Shown piece after piece: positions 63,264-64,000 of a DNA stretch of 64,000 bases. Origin of the DNA: JBFJKD01 sp041601945 (GTDB taxonomy: Bacteria > Pseudomonadota > Gammaproteobacteria > Pseudomonadales > Porticoccaceae); the NCBI GenBank assembly GCA_041601945.1, contig JBFIHG010000006.1:24224-88223 (forward strand), written 5' to 3'. Both the position numbers and the translations under genes were made by a program. Positions within the stretch are counted from its first letter, which is position 1; every line of letters starts with the position of its first letter. The notes below the pieces were generated by a model. It saw only the letters and a program-made list of their open reading frames with translations, did not search any database and had not been told where the DNA came from.

Positions 63264-63740
63264 ATGGAAGACGTTAGAAAAAGTCAGCGTTTGCTGGTCG
63301 GACATGGAGCCCTGGTACTATTATTTGCTTTTGTCGTTGGCTTCGGCTTTGTATTCTTTTTGATAGGCAATATTAGCCTTTGGCCCATTCCCTGGGTTAT
63401 TGATTATCAGATGCCTGGTACTTACGACGCCTGGCGTATGGCCCATATGGAGGGCATCACCAATGGCTTTGGTCTTTGGTTGCTGGCCGCTGTTTTACCC
63501 CTCTTAAATCTCTCGGTCAAAACATCCCGGCGGATTGCGGTGGGGATGATTATCACCGCCTGGACATTTGTTGTCGCCTCGACGATCGATCCGTTGTTTC
63601 CGAATGCCAGGGGGCTGGAGCTTACCAGTGAGTCCACGTTTTTGAATGACGTGGCATTTCTACTTTTCGTGATTGGTATCGGTATCGTTATCGCCATTAT
63701 GGTCAAAATAGCGAAGCAATGTTTGTTTACAGCCGAGTAA
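63264..63740 (+). CDS. Styrene-oxide-isomerase-like four-helix membrane protein
   Basis: A 158-residue protein with four membrane helices (about 11-35, 65-82, 88-108, 127-148). Its pattern GHGALVLLFAFVVG, MPGTYDAWRMAHMEGITNG and FPNARGLEL matches what I recall of styrene oxide isomerase StyC. His61 corresponds to the haem-ligand histidine of StyC, and Asn67 to a conserved active-site asparagine. The catalytic Asp and Tyr of StyC appear replaced by Thr98 and Ser106, so it may bind haem but catalyse another reaction. The match is from memory, not a search. It lies 75 nt after the diiron gene. Confidence 0.6.
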   Translation: MEDVRKSQRLLVGHGALVLLFAFVVGFGFVFFLIGNISLWPIPWVIDYQMPGTYDAWRMAHMEGITNGFGLWLLAAVLPLLNLSVKTSRRIAVGMIITAWTFVVASTIDPLFPNARGLELTSESTFLNDVAFLLFVIGIGIVIAIMVKIAKQCLFTAE

Positions 63741-63955
63741 GGGTTGCGAGCCGAGGGTGGGTATGTCAACGCCTGAACGAGGAGGGCGTAACTACTGTTC
63801 CATCCTTAACCAGGCATTTGCGAGAGGAAGGCCGCTGAATACGGCGTCAGGCACCAGGCATGTTAGTAGCGATGGACTTATGTCGTTTGAATGGTGGGCC
63901 AGGTGTGAACGGCAACAGTGAGTCAGGTCGTTTAGTCGGTAACCTGTTGATTTAA

Positions 63956-64000
63956 TGGTAGCTACGGGTGGACTTGAACCACCGACCCCAGCATTATGAA
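63956..64000 (-). tRNA. tRNA-Met (CAU), 3' half, cut by window end
   Basis: On the minus strand: an anticodon loop TTCATAA with anticodon CAT (plus-strand 63996-63998), a 5-bp T stem GGTGG/CCACC closing the TTCAAGT loop, acceptor 3' strand CGTAGCT, and encoded A-CCA. The acceptor end resembles elongator tRNA-Met rather than tRNA-Ile2. The 5' half lies outside the window. Confidence 0.88.

Noticed and set aside
1..64000. CRISPR arrays, insertion sequences and prophage genes
   Set aside because: No regularly spaced repeats, transposase, integrase or phage structural genes were seen in the window.

Overview
The window is a chromosomal segment of a gammaproteobacterium, most likely marine and near the Cellvibrionales/Pseudomonadales. 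The lineage is inferred from gene order (holA-lptE-leuS-lnt-corC-ybeY-phoH-miaB) and from a flagellar cluster of the polar Pseudomonas type (fleQ-fleS-fleR, flhF-fleN-fliA). No rRNA gene is present to confirm it.

Layout. 1-12.4 kb: housekeeping genes, mostly on the minus strand: the end of a DUF815 ATPase, an MDR oxidoreductase, holA, lptE, leuS, lnt, corC/ybeX, ybeY, phoH-like ybeZ, miaB, then a DUF1820 gene and a small membrane protein. 12.4-16.2 kb: a SPOR-domain protein and two GGDEF proteins. 16.4-58.2 kb: a nearly uninterrupted flagellar regulon: flgN-flgM-flgA (minus), flgBCDEFGHIJKL, fliC-flaG-fliDST, fleQ, fleSR, fliEFGHIJK, fliLMNOPQR-flhBA, flhF-fleN-fliA, then a ParA-like gene and a small unknown gene. 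59.2-61.6 kb: a lone TonB-dependent receptor with a long A-rich leader. 61.8-64 kb: a GlsB-type membrane protein, a diiron-type 'metal-dependent hydrolase', a styrene-oxide-isomerase-like membrane protein, and the 3' half of a tRNA-Met gene cut by the window end.

The flagellar promoters can be read directly. Sigma54 (-24/-12) sites lie before flgA, flgB, fliD, fleS and fliL. Sigma28 (FliA) sites lie before flgM and fliC. This matches the FleQ -> RpoN -> FleSR -> FliA hierarchy known from Pseudomonas. All structural, export, rod, hook, filament and switch genes are present, but every slot that carries chemotaxis or stator genes in Pseudomonas (cheVR, cheYZAB-motCD, cheW) is empty. A ParA-like protein with an altered P-loop remains in its usual place.

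The most unusual part is the right end. A degenerate copy of the tRNA-Met 3' half lies in direct orientation 1.8 kb from the tRNA itself. The two bracket a two-gene cassette: a protein with a complete E/ExxH/E/ExxH diiron ligand pattern, and a four-helix membrane protein resembling styrene oxide isomerase. This looks like a small integrated unit that may carry out oxygenation-isomerisation chemistry.
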